Positions 5,069 to 13,773 of a DNA stretch of 15,907 nucleotides are shown piece after piece (position 1 is the stretch's first letter; every line of letters starts with the position of its first letter). The notes under the pieces are model-generated. The model made no database searches. It saw only the letters and a list, made by a program, of their open reading frames with translations, and was not told the DNA's origin. Origin of the DNA: an uncultured Planctomycetaceae bacterium (GTDB lineage Bacteria > Planctomycetota > Planctomycetia > Pirellulales > Pirellulaceae); NCBI GenBank assembly GCA_903927685.1, contig CAIYOB010000302.1, positions 1-15,907 of the forward strand, written 5' to 3'. Both the position numbers and the translations under genes were made by a program.

Positions 5069-6514
5069 TCAGCTGTTCTCGCCGAATTCGGCCGCAAAGG
5101 CATCGGCCAGGCGGCTGCCCCAGTTGTCGATCGGGTTCAGCTTGCCCGTAAAGAACCGCAGGACGGGCGGTTCGCTGTAGAACTTCAAGCCGCCGACCAG
5201 TTGGCGATTGCGGTACAGCCAGTCCAAGCGATCGACCACGTACTGGATGTGGGCCATCGTGTAGACTCGGCGGGGCACCGCCATCCGGCACAGTTCGACG
5301 TCCGAAAAGACGTCGTTGCCGGCCGCATCCCGGTCCATGGAGATCGTGCCCCGCTCCATGCTGCGGACGCCGGAGATCAGGTACAGGGCCGCGGCCAAGG
5401 CGCCGGCCGGGTACTGCGACTGCGGAACGTGCGGCAGGAACTTCATGGCGTCGATGTGCCCCGCCAGCCCGCCCGGAGGCGTGACGGCCGGGAGTCCCCG
5501 TTTGACCATCTCGTTGACAAAGTACTCGATCAGGTCCGCCGAGCTGCTGGCGATGTCCGGATCGACCATCTCGCGCAGCCCTACGGTCATTGCCTCGATC
5601 TCTTTTGACGACATGCCGCCGTAGGTAATGAAGCCCTCGTAGACCGGCAGCCACGCCTTCAGCTGTTCAAAGTACTTCTCGTGCTTGGTGGCCATCAACC
5701 CGCCGCGGACGCAGGTGCTCTTGCGGCCCGACAAATAGATCAAATCGGCGTAGCTCATCATCTCGCGAACGATGTCGGCAATCGACGTGTTGGCGTAGCC
5801 CGCTTCCCGCTGCTGGATGAAGTAGGCGTTTTCGGAGATCAAGCTGCAGTCGATCACGACGGGGATGTCGTACTTGGCGGCGAGCTTCTGGACGCCGCGC
5901 AGGTTGGCCATCGAGAAGGGCTGGCCGCCGATCAGATTCGTCGTGGCCTCCATGCGGACGAACGAGACGCGCTCCGCCCCGTACTCGTCGATCACCTTCT
6001 GGAATTTGTCCAGGTCCAGGTTGCCCTTGAACGGGTTCGTGCTCGACGTCTGCAGAGCGTCGCTGCCGTAGATCTCCAGGACCTTGCCGTACGCCATCTC
6101 GAAGTGGGCTTTGGTCGTGGTGAAATGATAGTTCATCGGCACCACGCCGTCCTTCTTGACCATGATCTTGCCCAACAGATGCTCGGCCGCGCGGCCTTGA
6201 TGCACGGGCACGCAGTACTCGAAACCCAGCACGTCCTTGACCGCCTCGACCAGCTTGTAGTAGCTCTCCCCCCCGGCGTAAGCGTCGTCCGCGACCATCA
6301 TGGACGCCAGCTGGTTGTCGCTCATCGCGTTCGTGCCGCTGTCGGTCAGCATATCGATGAACAAGTCGCGGGTCCGCAGCAGGAACGTGTTGTAGCCCCC
6401 CTCCTCGATCGCTTTCAGCCGCTGGCGAACCGGAGGCAACGTTGTCTTCTGGACGATTCGGGCCTTGTGCATTTCGATCGGAATACTCTGGCCGTTGGAC
6501 AGCTTGACTTTCAT
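5069..6514 (-). CDS. PLP-dependent beta-eliminating lyase, tryptophanase/tyrosine phenol-lyase family
   Basis: The protein has 481 residues (E. coli TnaA 471, Citrobacter Tpl 456). Family blocks: YNTFLL, DMLTDSGTNAMSD (55-66), DDAYAGGESYY, VHQGR (104-108), NLIGGQPFSMANLR (193-206), ENAYFI, LSGRKS with the likely PLP lysine K265, VRSMERG (383-389) and VPRRVYTMAH. The enzymes cleave the C-beta bond of Trp or Tyr to indole or phenol, pyruvate and ammonia. T132 and R388 align with Tpl Thr124 and Arg381, which favour the Tpl side. However, Tpl Arg217 (Trpase Arg226), near the cofactor, is replaced by Leu225 in VIDCSLISENAYF, and SGKKD is SGRKS. D222 and N193 are kept. Substrate assignment is therefore open, though automated pipelines would probably write tryptophanase. 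The ATG has GAGGA 6 nt upstream (6521-6525). The gene is last in the minus-strand run, 104 nt after the metallohydrolase gene. Confidence 0.9.
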   Translation of the reverse strand: MKVKLSNGQSIPIEMHKARIVQKTTLPPVRQRLKAIEEGGYNTFLLRTRDLFIDMLTDSGTNAMSDNQLASMMVADDAYAGGESYYKLVEAVKDVLGFEYCVPVHQGRAAEHLLGKIMVKKDGVVPMNYHFTTTKAHFEMAYGKVLEIYGSDALQTSSTNPFKGNLDLDKFQKVIDEYGAERVSFVRMEATTNLIGGQPFSMANLRGVQKLAAKYDIPVVIDCSLISENAYFIQQREAGYANTSIADIVREMMSYADLIYLSGRKSTCVRGGLMATKHEKYFEQLKAWLPVYEGFITYGGMSSKEIEAMTVGLREMVDPDIASSSADLIEYFVNEMVKRGLPAVTPPGGLAGHIDAMKFLPHVPQSQYPAGALAAALYLISGVRSMERGTISMDRDAAGNDVFSDVELCRMAVPRRVYTMAHIQYVVDRLDWLYRNRQLVGGLKFYSEPPVLRFFTGKLNPIDNWGSRLADAFAAEFGENS

Positions 6515-6618
6515 CGGGAATCCTCATCAGGTTGATTGGGGTAAAGACATGCGAGACCAATATGTCCAGAATCCCGGATCGCGTCAAGCGGCTAGAGCTC
6601 GATCACCGCCGATTTCTT

Positions 6619-8166
6619 TCAATCGGCATTGGCTTGGTTCAATCGCTCCTGCCAGTAGTCGCGGGCCGTCCGGTGATAGTTGAGCACGGCGGCCCGCTGC
6701 TCGCCCTCAGGCAGTTCGATCCGTCGGGCCCGCTCGTACACCCAGTCGTAGAAGAACTTGGCCGCCTGGCGGCTGATCCGCGGTTGGCCGCCGATCTCAA
6801 CGTACCACGGGCCGGTGGACGCAAAGCGATAGGTCTTCGGGTTGTTGGTCACCGCCCGGACCAGGAGCCACCCGCTGTGCTCGAATTCGACTTGCGGCAG
6901 GCGTCCGCCGGCTTGCGCCCAGTCCTGCAAGCGGACCTGGTGAACGACCGAGCCGTTCTGAACCACCTCGAGATACTCGACCGGCTCCCGAATCGACAAG
7001 TTCAGCGTGGCTTGCAGCCGCACCGTCTGGCCCGCCTCGGCTTGAAACACGTGGCCCGGCAGTTCGTCGTTGCTGCGCGGATCGCGGATCAGCGGCCCGT
7101 TGGTCACGACGACTTGCCCGGCCCGCAGGTTCTTCCACCACGTGTCGTAGGTCAACTCCGGGCCGCAGTGAACGTAGACCCGATTGTAGCCCACGGGATT
7201 GGGTAGGACGCCGGAGGCACTGCCGGCCGAGGGCGGAATCCGCAGGCCGCAGTCAAGCAGCCGGTAGTAAATGGCCTGGGACCACAGGCCGTTGCCGTGC
7301 GGAGCCGGATACGCCAGCAGGTCGCGGGGCTTGCCCCAGGCTTCGTTGTCCAGCATCTGGTCCCGTTGCATGTGATTGTTGCACAGGCCGATCGAGTCGA
7401 CCTGGCCGCTGGCGATCCAGGCCGGCAGGTCCCACCAGAACGGCTTTTCTGCATCGATGTGGGCCTGCGGATTCTGGGAGGCGAGTTGGAGGAACTCGCA
7501 CGAACTGGGCGACTCCTTCTCCGCCGTGGCGATCGGCAGCGGCTGATCGAGGTTGAAAAACAGCAGGGCCCCGCCCGTCCGTTCGTCCTCGCCGGCCAGC
7601 ACATGGTAGAAGCGATTCTGGGCGAAACACGTCACCAGCGGGGCCGGGATCGGCGCGGTCGCCCACGCGTTGCTGGCATTCCACCAGGTGATCACGGGAG
7701 CCACGTGCAGATCCTCGGCCGACATCAGCAATTCGATGTCGCCGGGCGGACGGTGAATGTGTAGGTCGCCTGACCACCAGCCTTCTTTCTTCATATCGAC
7801 GAACCGCTGCATCGTTACCTCGCGGTTGTCGGCGTCGCCGCGGCGGATCTCGAAGTTGCCCGAGCGGATCCGGTATTCGGGGCCGCGTTCCATCTCAAAC
7901 GTGTACTGGCCGGGGCGGAGTTCCAGCACGGCCTTGCCGGGCAGGATGAAGTGATCGTGCCAGGACACCAGCTTCGGCGGCTTGACCGGCTTGCCCCGCG
8001 CGTCCTTCAGGTGCATGCGCACCGCCAGCGGCTGCTGCGTTTCCTCGTCCATCACGCGCAGCTCGAGTTCGCCACCCGCCGCGGCGCCGGCCGCGCGGGG
8101 GACGCCCAACACGGTAACCAAGAGCCCCAAAACGATCTCCCACCGTGAACGCCCCGTCTGCCGCAT
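6619..8166 (-). CDS. Exported CehA/McbA-type PHP-domain metallohydrolase
   Basis: The protein has 515 residues. Residues 1-30 form a signal peptide (IVLGLLVTVLGVPRAAGA), and 32-120 look like a beta-sandwich (Ig-like or carboxypeptidase-regulatory type). The metallohydrolase part starts at EGWWSGDLHIHRP, with metal ligands H136 and H138 in the PHP-type DLHIH motif. Another likely ligand is in LCNNHMQRD (H265), and the late block GYNRVYVHCGP...NLRAGQVVVTNGP is typical of CehA/McbA family proteins. CehA and McbA hydrolyse carbaryl, but most planctomycete members are of unknown substrate. Only the family and hydrolase class can be claimed. The start codon follows the SGNH hydrolase stop by 19 nt, implying co-transcription. 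The Shine-Dalgarno candidate (AAAGG, about 9 nt upstream) is weak. Confidence 0.85.
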   Translation of the reverse strand: MRQTGRSRWEIVLGLLVTVLGVPRAAGAAAGGELELRVMDEETQQPLAVRMHLKDARGKPVKPPKLVSWHDHFILPGKAVLELRPGQYTFEMERGPEYRIRSGNFEIRRGDADNREVTMQRFVDMKKEGWWSGDLHIHRPPGDIELLMSAEDLHVAPVITWWNASNAWATAPIPAPLVTCFAQNRFYHVLAGEDERTGGALLFFNLDQPLPIATAEKESPSSCEFLQLASQNPQAHIDAEKPFWWDLPAWIASGQVDSIGLCNNHMQRDQMLDNEAWGKPRDLLAYPAPHGNGLWSQAIYYRLLDCGLRIPPSAGSASGVLPNPVGYNRVYVHCGPELTYDTWWKNLRAGQVVVTNGPLIRDPRSNDELPGHVFQAEAGQTVRLQATLNLSIREPVEYLEVVQNGSVVHQVRLQDWAQAGGRLPQVEFEHSGWLLVRAVTNNPKTYRFASTGPWYVEIGGQPRISRQAAKFFYDWVYERARRIELPEGEQRAAVLNYHRTARDYWQERLNQANAD

Positions 8167-8185
8167 TCGCTTCTGCCTTTCGTGC

Positions 8186-9520
8186 TCAACGGTCTGGAGA
8201 AGAACTCGGGAAGAGCGCCATCAGGCTGTCGGCGAACAGCGTGTGACCGTAGACATTGGGATGGTTGATATTGTTCTCCATCAGCGTGATGTACGGGATG
8301 CCCTGCCGCCACAGCCGGCCGTAACGCTGGGAGCCATCCGCAACCGCAACCTGGTGGTTCTGCCCAAACAGCCGGACACCCTTGACGTAGGGGCGGGGAT
8401 CGTCGTCGATGTTCCGCTGGCTGGACAACCCCATCCAGTTCGGGCGGACATAGTGCGGAGTCAAGATGATCCACTCGGCGCCGATCTGGCGGAAGTCGGC
8501 CAGCAGCTTCCCATAGCGGTCCTCGACATTCGCTTCCGATAACCCGGCGTCGTTGACGAATTCGGAGACAATCAGATCGGGCTTCCGAGCCAACACTTTC
8601 TCCTGGTAGTTGTGTTCGCTGCCCGGCGGTTCACCCAGGTAGCTGGCCGTATTGCGTCCGCCCCAGGCCTCCGTGACCAGCTCGATCCGGGCGTTGGGAA
8701 AACGCGTTTTCAGGCGTTCGACGAACATCGTCTGGTAGCGGTTAAACGTGGACACGCTGTCGCCCCAGGCGAGGATCTTCAGCGGCTCGCCGGATTGCAG
8801 CTTCTGCAGCGATTTGGGCAACAGACGCTCGGCAACCGAGGGGCCGGTCGGCGCCGGTTCGGGATAGCTGGTCTCCAAGACGGGAAACAGGCTGTCCTCG
8901 GTCAGGGCGTCCAGGCGGCCGGAGACGAAGATATTCGCCAGCCGGATCTCGCCCGCAGCCAGCGCCGGCGGCTCCGGCATGGCCGCGTGCGGCGTTCCGG
9001 CTTTCAGCACGATGCGGCCGTCGGCGGACAGCACGGCCGAGTCAATCCGCATGCGGGCGTGCCGATAGTCGATGTAGACCGCCTGGTCGGGAGCAATCCC
9101 TCCCTGGGGCAGTCGCCCAACCGTGCCGGAGACAAGGTCCGCTTCGTAATCGACGCCTTTCCGAAAGGTCGCCGCTGTGGATTCCGGTTCGCCTCGGACG
9201 ACGAGGCTCTCGGGATCGAGCAACCCCTCGACCGTGCATTCCGCCGCAATCACGCCCCGCAGCCGGACGCCCCTGGTCCAGCCCGCCGCCCGGGCGTCGA
9301 AATCCGGCAAGCGGTCGTGCTTCTCCCCGGCAACCGCGACGATATCGGGGCCGGGGACTCTCAGCTCGGTGACGACCGGAGGCCCCGTCGGGACGGCCAC
9401 CGAGACCGTCCAATCGCCGGTCAGGCGGATCTGGACCGGCGTGACGGGGGCTGCCGCTCCGCGGGAGGAAATGCCGCACAGGGCGACGAGGATCAAGGCA
9501 GGGGCGAGTGCGTGTCTCAT
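8186..9520 (-). CDS. Exported SGNH/GDSL-type hydrolase
   Basis: The protein has 444 residues. Residues 1-24 form a signal peptide. Residues 25-240 are a beta-rich N-terminal part without a recognised family. The SGNH domain begins at LKILAWGDSVS (block I, nucleophile S255), with block II glycine in TEAWGGRN (G287/G288), block III asparagine in SEFVNDAGL (N323) and block V histidine in ENNINHPNVYGH (H420). The position usually held by Asp in D-x-x-H is N417 here, which is common in planctomycete relatives but could weaken the classical triad. The family hydrolyses esters, often removing O-acetyl groups from polysaccharides. The natural substrate is unknown; carbohydrate O-deacetylation is a reasonable guess. 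It sits 21 nt after pgi and 19 nt before the PHP hydrolase gene. Confidence 0.85.
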   Translation of the reverse strand: MRHALAPALILVALCGISSRGAAAPVTPVQIRLTGDWTVSVAVPTGPPVVTELRVPGPDIVAVAGEKHDRLPDFDARAAGWTRGVRLRGVIAAECTVEGLLDPESLVVRGEPESTAATFRKGVDYEADLVSGTVGRLPQGGIAPDQAVYIDYRHARMRIDSAVLSADGRIVLKAGTPHAAMPEPPALAAGEIRLANIFVSGRLDALTEDSLFPVLETSYPEPAPTGPSVAERLLPKSLQKLQSGEPLKILAWGDSVSTFNRYQTMFVERLKTRFPNARIELVTEAWGGRNTASYLGEPPGSEHNYQEKVLARKPDLIVSEFVNDAGLSEANVEDRYGKLLADFRQIGAEWIILTPHYVRPNWMGLSSQRNIDDDPRPYVKGVRLFGQNHQVAVADGSQRYGRLWRQGIPYITLMENNINHPNVYGHTLFADSLMALFPSSSPDR

Positions 9521-9541
9521 GATCGGTATCCCGGCGGCTGT

Positions 9542-11197
9542 TCAGCCCCGCAGTTTCTTGTAGGCGTTGATCAGGCCGTTCGTCGAGCTGTCGTGGGACG
9601 TTACCGGTTTGTCGTCGGCCAGTTCGGGCAGGATCTTCTGGGCCAGTTGCTTGCCCAGTTCGACGCCCCACTGGTCGTAGCTATTGACGTTCCAGAGAAT
9701 GCCCTGCACGAAGATCTTGTGCTCGTACAAGGCGATCAGCCGGCCGAGCGCTCGCGGGGTGAGCCGCTTGACCAACAGCGAATTGGTCGGTCGATTGCCC
9801 TCGAACACCTTGTGCGGCACCAGGGCTTCGATGCGCTCGGCGGCGATCTTTTTGTCGGCCACCAGTTCGGCACGAGCCTCGGCGGCCGTCTTGCCCTTCA
9901 TCAACGCTTCGGGCTGAGCGAAGAAGTTGGACAGTAGCAGCTGGTGGTGGTTTCCCAGCGGGTTGTGGGATTCCGCGGCGGCGATGAAGTCGGCCGGGAT
10001 CAGCTTGGAGCCCTGGTGGATCAACTGGTAAAACGCATGCTGGCCGTTGGTGCCGGGCTCACCCCAAATGACCGGGCCGGTCTGGTAGTCGACGCGGCGA
10101 CCGTCGCGGTCGGTGCTCTTGCCGTTCGACTCCATATCGCCCTGCTGGAAATAGGCCGCGAAACGGTGCAGGTACTGGTCATAGGGCAGCAGGGCATGGC
10201 TCTGGGCGTCCAGGAAGTTGTTGTACCAGGCGCCCAGCAGGGCCAGGATCACCGGCGCGTTTTGCTCGAGCGGCGTCTCCAGAAAATGCTGGTCCAGGTC
10301 GCGTCCGCCGGCCAGCAGTTCGCGGAAGTTGTCCATGCCGATGTACAGGGCGATCGACAGGCCGATCGCCGACCAGAGCGAATAGCGGCCTCCGACCCAG
10401 TCCCAAAAGGCGAACATGTTGGCAGGGTCGATACCGAATTCCACGACCTTCTCCCGCGCGGTACTGAGCGCGACGAAGTGCTGGGCGATCGCCGCCCGGC
10501 CCGGGGCCGCGGTCAGCAGCCAGTCGCGGGCGGTGGCGGCGTTGGCCATCGTCTCCTGCGTCGTGAAGGTCTTGGAGGCGATCAGGAACAACGTCGTCGC
10601 CGGGTCTACTCGCCGGAGAGTTTCGGCGATGTGCGTGCCGTCGACGTTCGAGACAAAATGCACCCGGAGCCGGCGGTCGTCGCCATAGGGTCGGAGGGCT
10701 TCGGTCACCATCACCGGGCCCAGGTCCGAACCGCCGATGCCAATGTTGACGACGTCGGTGATCCGCTGGCCGGTGTACCCCGCCCAGACACCCGAGCGGA
10801 CCTTGTCCACAAACGCTTCCATCTGGTCCAGGACGGCGTTGACGGACTGGGTGACGTCGAGTCCGTCCACCGTCAGGCCGGGCTCGGTCGAGCCGCGAAG
10901 CGCCACGTGCAGGACGGCCCGGTCCTCGGTGACGTTGATCTTCTCGCCGGCGAACATCCGATCCCGCCAGGCTTCGACCCGGGCGAGTCGCGCCCAATCC
11001 AACAGCAGGGCAAGCGTCCGGTCGTTGATCCGGTTCTTGGAATAATCGATCAGCAGTTCCAGGCCGCGAGGCCGCAGGGAAAATCGCTCGAAGCGGCCGG
11101 GATCCTGGTCGAACAAGTCGCGCATCTGAATCTTGGCCAGTACGTCGCGATGGTCTCGCAACGCGGACCAAATAGGGGATTCAGTCAACACGCTCAC
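9542..11197 (-). CDS. pgi: Glucose-6-phosphate isomerase
   Basis: The protein has 551 residues (E. coli Pgi 549). It interconverts glucose 6-phosphate and fructose 6-phosphate in the cytoplasm. Both family signatures are present: [14 protein letters not shown] (266-279) and [18 protein letters not shown] (499-516). Other conserved blocks are [11 protein letters not shown] (151-161), [10 protein letters not shown] (207-216) and [18 protein letters not shown]. Catalytic residues by alignment with rabbit PGI are E356 (in MESNGK), H387 (in NGQH) and K516. The frame stays open far upstream without being coding. GTG 11197 is chosen because AAGGAG lies 6 nt before it; the alternative ATG 11221 would add 8 residues containing that very Shine-Dalgarno sequence. 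The permease gene ends 53 nt upstream. Its presence among exported-enzyme genes is unusual for a glycolytic gene. Confidence 0.96.
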   Translation of the reverse strand: MSVLTESPIWSALRDHRDVLAKIQMRDLFDQDPGRFERFSLRPRGLELLIDYSKNRINDRTLALLLDWARLARVEAWRDRMFAGEKINVTEDRAVLHVALRGSTEPGLTVDGLDVTQSVNAVLDQMEAFVDKVRSGVWAGYTGQRITDVVNIGIGGSDLGPVMVTEALRPYGDDRRLRVHFVSNVDGTHIAETLRRVDPATTLFLIASKTFTTQETMANAATARDWLLTAAPGRAAIAQHFVALSTAREKVVEFGIDPANMFAFWDWVGGRYSLWSAIGLSIALYIGMDNFRELLAGGRDLDQHFLETPLEQNAPVILALLGAWYNNFLDAQSHALLPYDQYLHRFAAYFQQGDMESNGKSTDRDGRRVDYQTGPVIWGEPGTNGQHAFYQLIHQGSKLIPADFIAAAESHNPLGNHHQLLLSNFFAQPEALMKGKTAAEARAELVADKKIAAERIEALVPHKVFEGNRPTNSLLVKRLTPRALGRLIALYEHKIFVQGILWNVNSYDQWGVELGKQLAQKILPELADDKPVTSHDSSTNGLINAYKKLRG

Positions 11198-11203
11198 AGT
11201 GGT

Positions 11204-11209
11204 CTCCTT
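11204..11209 (-). promoter_or_regulatory. Shine-Dalgarno site choosing the GTG start of pgi
   Basis: AAGGAG on the minus strand, 6 nt before GTG 11197. It lies within the short extension that would be coding if ATG 11221 were used, so the GTG is favoured. Confidence 0.6.
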
Positions 11210-11250
11210 GGCAGGGTGCATTTGTCGGACACATCTTTCTTGAACGCTGC

Positions 11251-13104
11251 TCAATCCTCGCCCGCCGTCTTCGAGCGGCCCATGGCGATGTCGAACTCGT
11301 ACACCGCCGGCATCAGCATGGCGGCCGTGGTGAAACCGTAGCTCAGCACCGCCACCAGGAATACGGCCAGGAAGTGGTGCAGCAGATAGCTGGTAATGCA
11401 GTAGAACGTCGCCAGAGGCAGCAGCAGCGACGCGGCCTGGATCGCCGGCGAAGGATTCCGGAAGCCCAGCGTCACGTACAACCCGAGACTGCCTCCCAGG
11501 ATGAACGCCAGGAACGGATACAACTGGGTCTGAAACGAGCCGCCGAACTGGATCATGATCAGCATGCAGGTCACCACGCCCAGGAACAGCAGGAACACCA
11601 CGCCCAGGCTGACTCCGATCGCGGTCCGGGAATTGGCATAGTTCATCCCGCAGTGGATGCCCAGCATGTTCACAAACACGTACAGCACGGCCAGTCCGCC
11701 GAGCACGAACACCACGTTTTCGCCCGTCAGTTGCCCTTGCCACCACAGATAGCCGGCCAGCAGCATGGGCAGGAGGACCATTTCCTTGGTCACCCAGAAC
11801 ACGCCTCCGAGTTTTCCCACCAGGAACTCGCGTGGGGACAAATCGGTGACCAGCAGCAAGTCCAGGGCCTGCCCGTCCCGCTCGTTGGTGATCGAGGTCA
11901 CCGCCAGGGCATTGACCAGCACCAGGCTGACCAGGCAAAACGGCGCCATCGGAAACGCGGCGGCGGGGATCAGGGCGTCCGCCGCCTGGGCGGACTCGCC
12001 TGCGGCCAGCAGGTGCACTAACCCGGCCGCCGCCATGCAGAACAGAAACAGGTAGCCGAAGCGGATGACCAGCACCTTGCGGCCGTAGGCCCACGTACAG
12101 ATCTCACGCCACAGGATCGGATTGTCCCACACTTGCCGCGTGGCCGCCGCCCCGACGCGAACGCGGGCGTCCACATGCCCGGCCCGTGCCGCTTCGGCGG
12201 CATTGGCCGCTGTGTCCACCCCCGATTGGGCCAAGTCGTGTTCGACGCCCCAGATGCTCTTCGCCCCCTCGTGTTCCGGGGCCAGCAAGCGGAGTTCCCG
12301 CGAAGGATTCCATACCCGAACGCGCAGGATCGCCCACCCATTAAAGGCCGCCGTGGCGGACAGCGCGAACAAGGTAAAGCAGAAGGCGCCGTTGTCCCAC
12401 AGTCGCATCGCGTCGCCGGCAAAACTGGGCCGCGTGGTCGTCATGATGGCGGCATAGGGACTGAACGTAGCCACCCACCGCTCGACCGGCAGCCCGCCGA
12501 TGTGGCGCTCTGGCGCCAGCAAGGCCAGCGCCTGCCAGAGTCCGATCCAGGCCACCAGGGCCAGCGCCGTCATCGCCAAGCTCTGAAATGTCTTCTCCCG
12601 CCACAAGGCCAGCGTCGAACCGAGGCTGCCGGCGGCCAGCGTCGCCGCGGTGGTAACCAGGAATGCCTGCAGAACCTGCGAAAAAGACACTCCGCCGAAC
12701 AGCGGAATCATCATGAACACAGGCAACGCGGCGGCCAGCATGGTCAAGATGCTCAACAGGCTGGCGGCCAGCTTGCCCAGCACCAATTCCGTGTTGCTCA
12801 TCCGTGTCATCAACAGCAAGATCAGCGTGCGGCGGTCCTTTTCCTGGGCCACCGCGCTGGCGGCGACCATCGCAGACCCGAATACGGCTAACGCCAATTG
12901 CAGCGGGGCTAGAATCTGAAACAGGACCGCACCGAACCGAGCCATGTCGCCCACGTTCCGGATGATCTGCGTCCCGGCGACGACCAGCCACGCCGTACAC
13001 ATCAGAATCAGCAGTGCGATCACGTAGACCGTGCGTGCCAAGTACAACTTGGGGCGCCGAGGGGCCAAAACGGCTTCTCGTTGAAATACCGGACCTAAAA
13101 ACAA
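11251..13104 (-). CDS. ABC-2-type transporter permease built of two homologous halves
   Basis: The protein has 617 residues and many hydrophobic segments (roughly 22-44, 60-84, 114-134, 144-166, 176-197, 243-262, 347-367, 385-405 and a cluster from 440 to the end). The two halves repeat one plan: P-[VI]-[FL]-x-R-E near residues 5-10 and 329-334, then [14 protein letters not shown]...ELVLGKL (87-112) and [14 protein letters not shown]...EFLVGKL (407-432), offset exactly 320 residues. This E-x-D...LLL-T--S--E...GKL motif is typical of ABC-2 permeases of the NatB/YhaP kind. It should work with a separate ATP-binding subunit, but none is encoded nearby. The start is TTG, supported by GAGGAG 8 nt upstream. 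It is the first gene of the minus-strand run. The substrate is unknown. Confidence 0.88.
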   Translation of the reverse strand: MFLGPVFQREAVLAPRRPKLYLARTVYVIALLILMCTAWLVVAGTQIIRNVGDMARFGAVLFQILAPLQLALAVFGSAMVAASAVAQEKDRRTLILLLMTRMSNTELVLGKLAASLLSILTMLAAALPVFMMIPLFGGVSFSQVLQAFLVTTAATLAAGSLGSTLALWREKTFQSLAMTALALVAWIGLWQALALLAPERHIGGLPVERWVATFSPYAAIMTTTRPSFAGDAMRLWDNGAFCFTLFALSATAAFNGWAILRVRVWNPSRELRLLAPEHEGAKSIWGVEHDLAQSGVDTAANAAEAARAGHVDARVRVGAAATRQVWDNPILWREICTWAYGRKVLVIRFGYLFLFCMAAAGLVHLLAAGESAQAADALIPAAAFPMAPFCLVSLVLVNALAVTSITNERDGQALDLLLVTDLSPREFLVGKLGGVFWVTKEMVLLPMLLAGYLWWQGQLTGENVVFVLGGLAVLYVFVNMLGIHCGMNYANSRTAIGVSLGVVFLLFLGVVTCMLIMIQFGGSFQTQLYPFLAFILGGSLGLYVTLGFRNPSPAIQAASLLLPLATFYCITSYLLHHFLAVFLVAVLSYGFTTAAMLMPAVYEFDIAMGRSKTAGED

Positions 13105-13112
13105 CGGATTTA

Positions 13113-13118
13113 CTCCTC
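13113..13118 (-). promoter_or_regulatory. Shine-Dalgarno site for the TTG start of the permease
   Basis: GAGGAG on the minus strand, 8 nt before TTG 13104. The first residues from this TTG (FLGPVFQRE) match the start of the second internal repeat (DNPILWREI), supporting the start. Confidence 0.6.
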
Positions 13119-13164
13119 GAAATAACCCTCTTCCGGGTCCGCGACAAAACTTGTTCCGGTCACA

Positions 13165-13194
13165 ATAATAGCAGCTTTGCGCGCATCTTGGTAA
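13165..13194 (-). promoter_or_regulatory. Possible sigma-70-like promoter for the permease-to-lyase run
   Basis: Read on the minus strand: TTACCA (13194-13189, four of six), an 18-nt spacer, and TATTAT (13170-13165, five of six). Transcription would begin near 13158, leaving a leader of about 54 nt before TTG 13104. The site lies in the divergent region before the sigma-factor gene. No equally good plus-strand promoter was found there. Confidence 0.35.
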
Positions 13195-13225
13195 CTGAGC
13201 AATCGCTTGAGTGACAAGAATTGGC

Positions 13226-13230
13226 AGGAG
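13226..13230 (+). promoter_or_regulatory. Shine-Dalgarno site favouring the GTG start of the ECF sigma gene
   Basis: AGGAG is 9 nt before GTG 13240. The alternative TTG at 13207, in the same frame, has no recognisable Shine-Dalgarno sequence. Confidence 0.45.
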
Positions 13231-13239
13231 CCTGACCTG

Positions 13240-13773
13240 GTGTCAGCCGCGGATCACGGCAAAATCGACCCGGCCACGGTGGCGGATTTGTATGCGCGCT
13301 ACGGGGCCGAGTTGCAGCGGTTTCTCGTCGGATTACTTCGCGATTCCCAGCTGGCGGCTGACACGCTGCAGGCAACGTTCGTCAAACTGGCCGAACAGGG
13401 GCACCAGAGCCGGGAGGATTCCCGCAAGGGCTGGCTGTTCCGAGTGGCCTACAACGAAGCCATGTTATTGCGTCGACGCCAGGCCGTCGACGACGTCGCC
13501 CGGCGGCGGATCGCGTGGGGCCGCGAGTCGGTGGGAGCCTTGATGGCCGCCTCCGCCGAGACGGAGTTGGTGCGAGCGGAGGCGGTCGCGCGGGTGCAGC
13601 AGGCGATCAGCGAACTGCCGGCGGACCAACAGCAGGTGGTTCGGATGCGGATTTACGAGGAGAAGACGTTCGCGGTCATCGCGGCCGAATTGGGGATCCC
13701 TTTGGGAACGGCGCTGGGGCGGATGCGGACGGCGCTGGGCAAGTTGCGAACGAAACTGGACGAACAGCCATGA
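13240..13773 (+). CDS. ECF-type RNA polymerase sigma factor
   Basis: The protein has 177 residues from GTG 13240; a TTG at 13207 would add 11 residues. Region 2 covers LYARYGAELQRFLVGLLRDSQLAADTLQ-type sequence (residues about 17-53), with the WLFRVAYNEA motif near 65-74. Region 4 follows at about 122-173 (AISELPADQQQVVRMRIYEE, then TFAVIAAELGIPLGTALGRM), a helix-turn-helix that reads the -35 element. The length and the absence of region 3 fit the ECF family. The stop overlaps the next gene's start by 4 nt (ATGA), so sigma and anti-sigma are probably translationally coupled. It transcribes divergently from the permease. Its target promoters are unknown; ECF factors often activate their own operon. 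Confidence 0.93.
   Translation: MSAADHGKIDPATVADLYARYGAELQRFLVGLLRDSQLAADTLQATFVKLAEQGHQSREDSRKGWLFRVAYNEAMLLRRRQAVDDVARRRIAWGRESVGALMAASAETELVRAEAVARVQQAISELPADQQQVVRMRIYEEKTFAVIAAELGIPLGTALGRMRTALGKLRTKLDEQP

Noticed and set aside
4608..5654. Long minus-strand frame of 348 codons overlapping the lyase gene and the right repeat
   Set aside because: It is a shadow frame: it runs antisense through the lipoprotein-tail repeat and through the lyase gene in another frame, with Arg/Gly-rich, unpatterned sequence. The lyase frame has clear family motifs throughout.
8612..9937. 441-codon plus-strand frame opposite the SGNH hydrolase and pgi genes
   Set aside because: It crosses the boundary between two well-identified minus-strand genes and its composition (Arg/Gly/Asp-rich) is that of an antisense frame.
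11222..12094. Upstream extension of the pgi frame to 850 codons
   Set aside because: The extra part is Arg/Gly-rich, overlaps the permease gene on the same strand in another frame, and has no family similarity. A GTG with AAGGAG at the proper distance marks the real pgi start.
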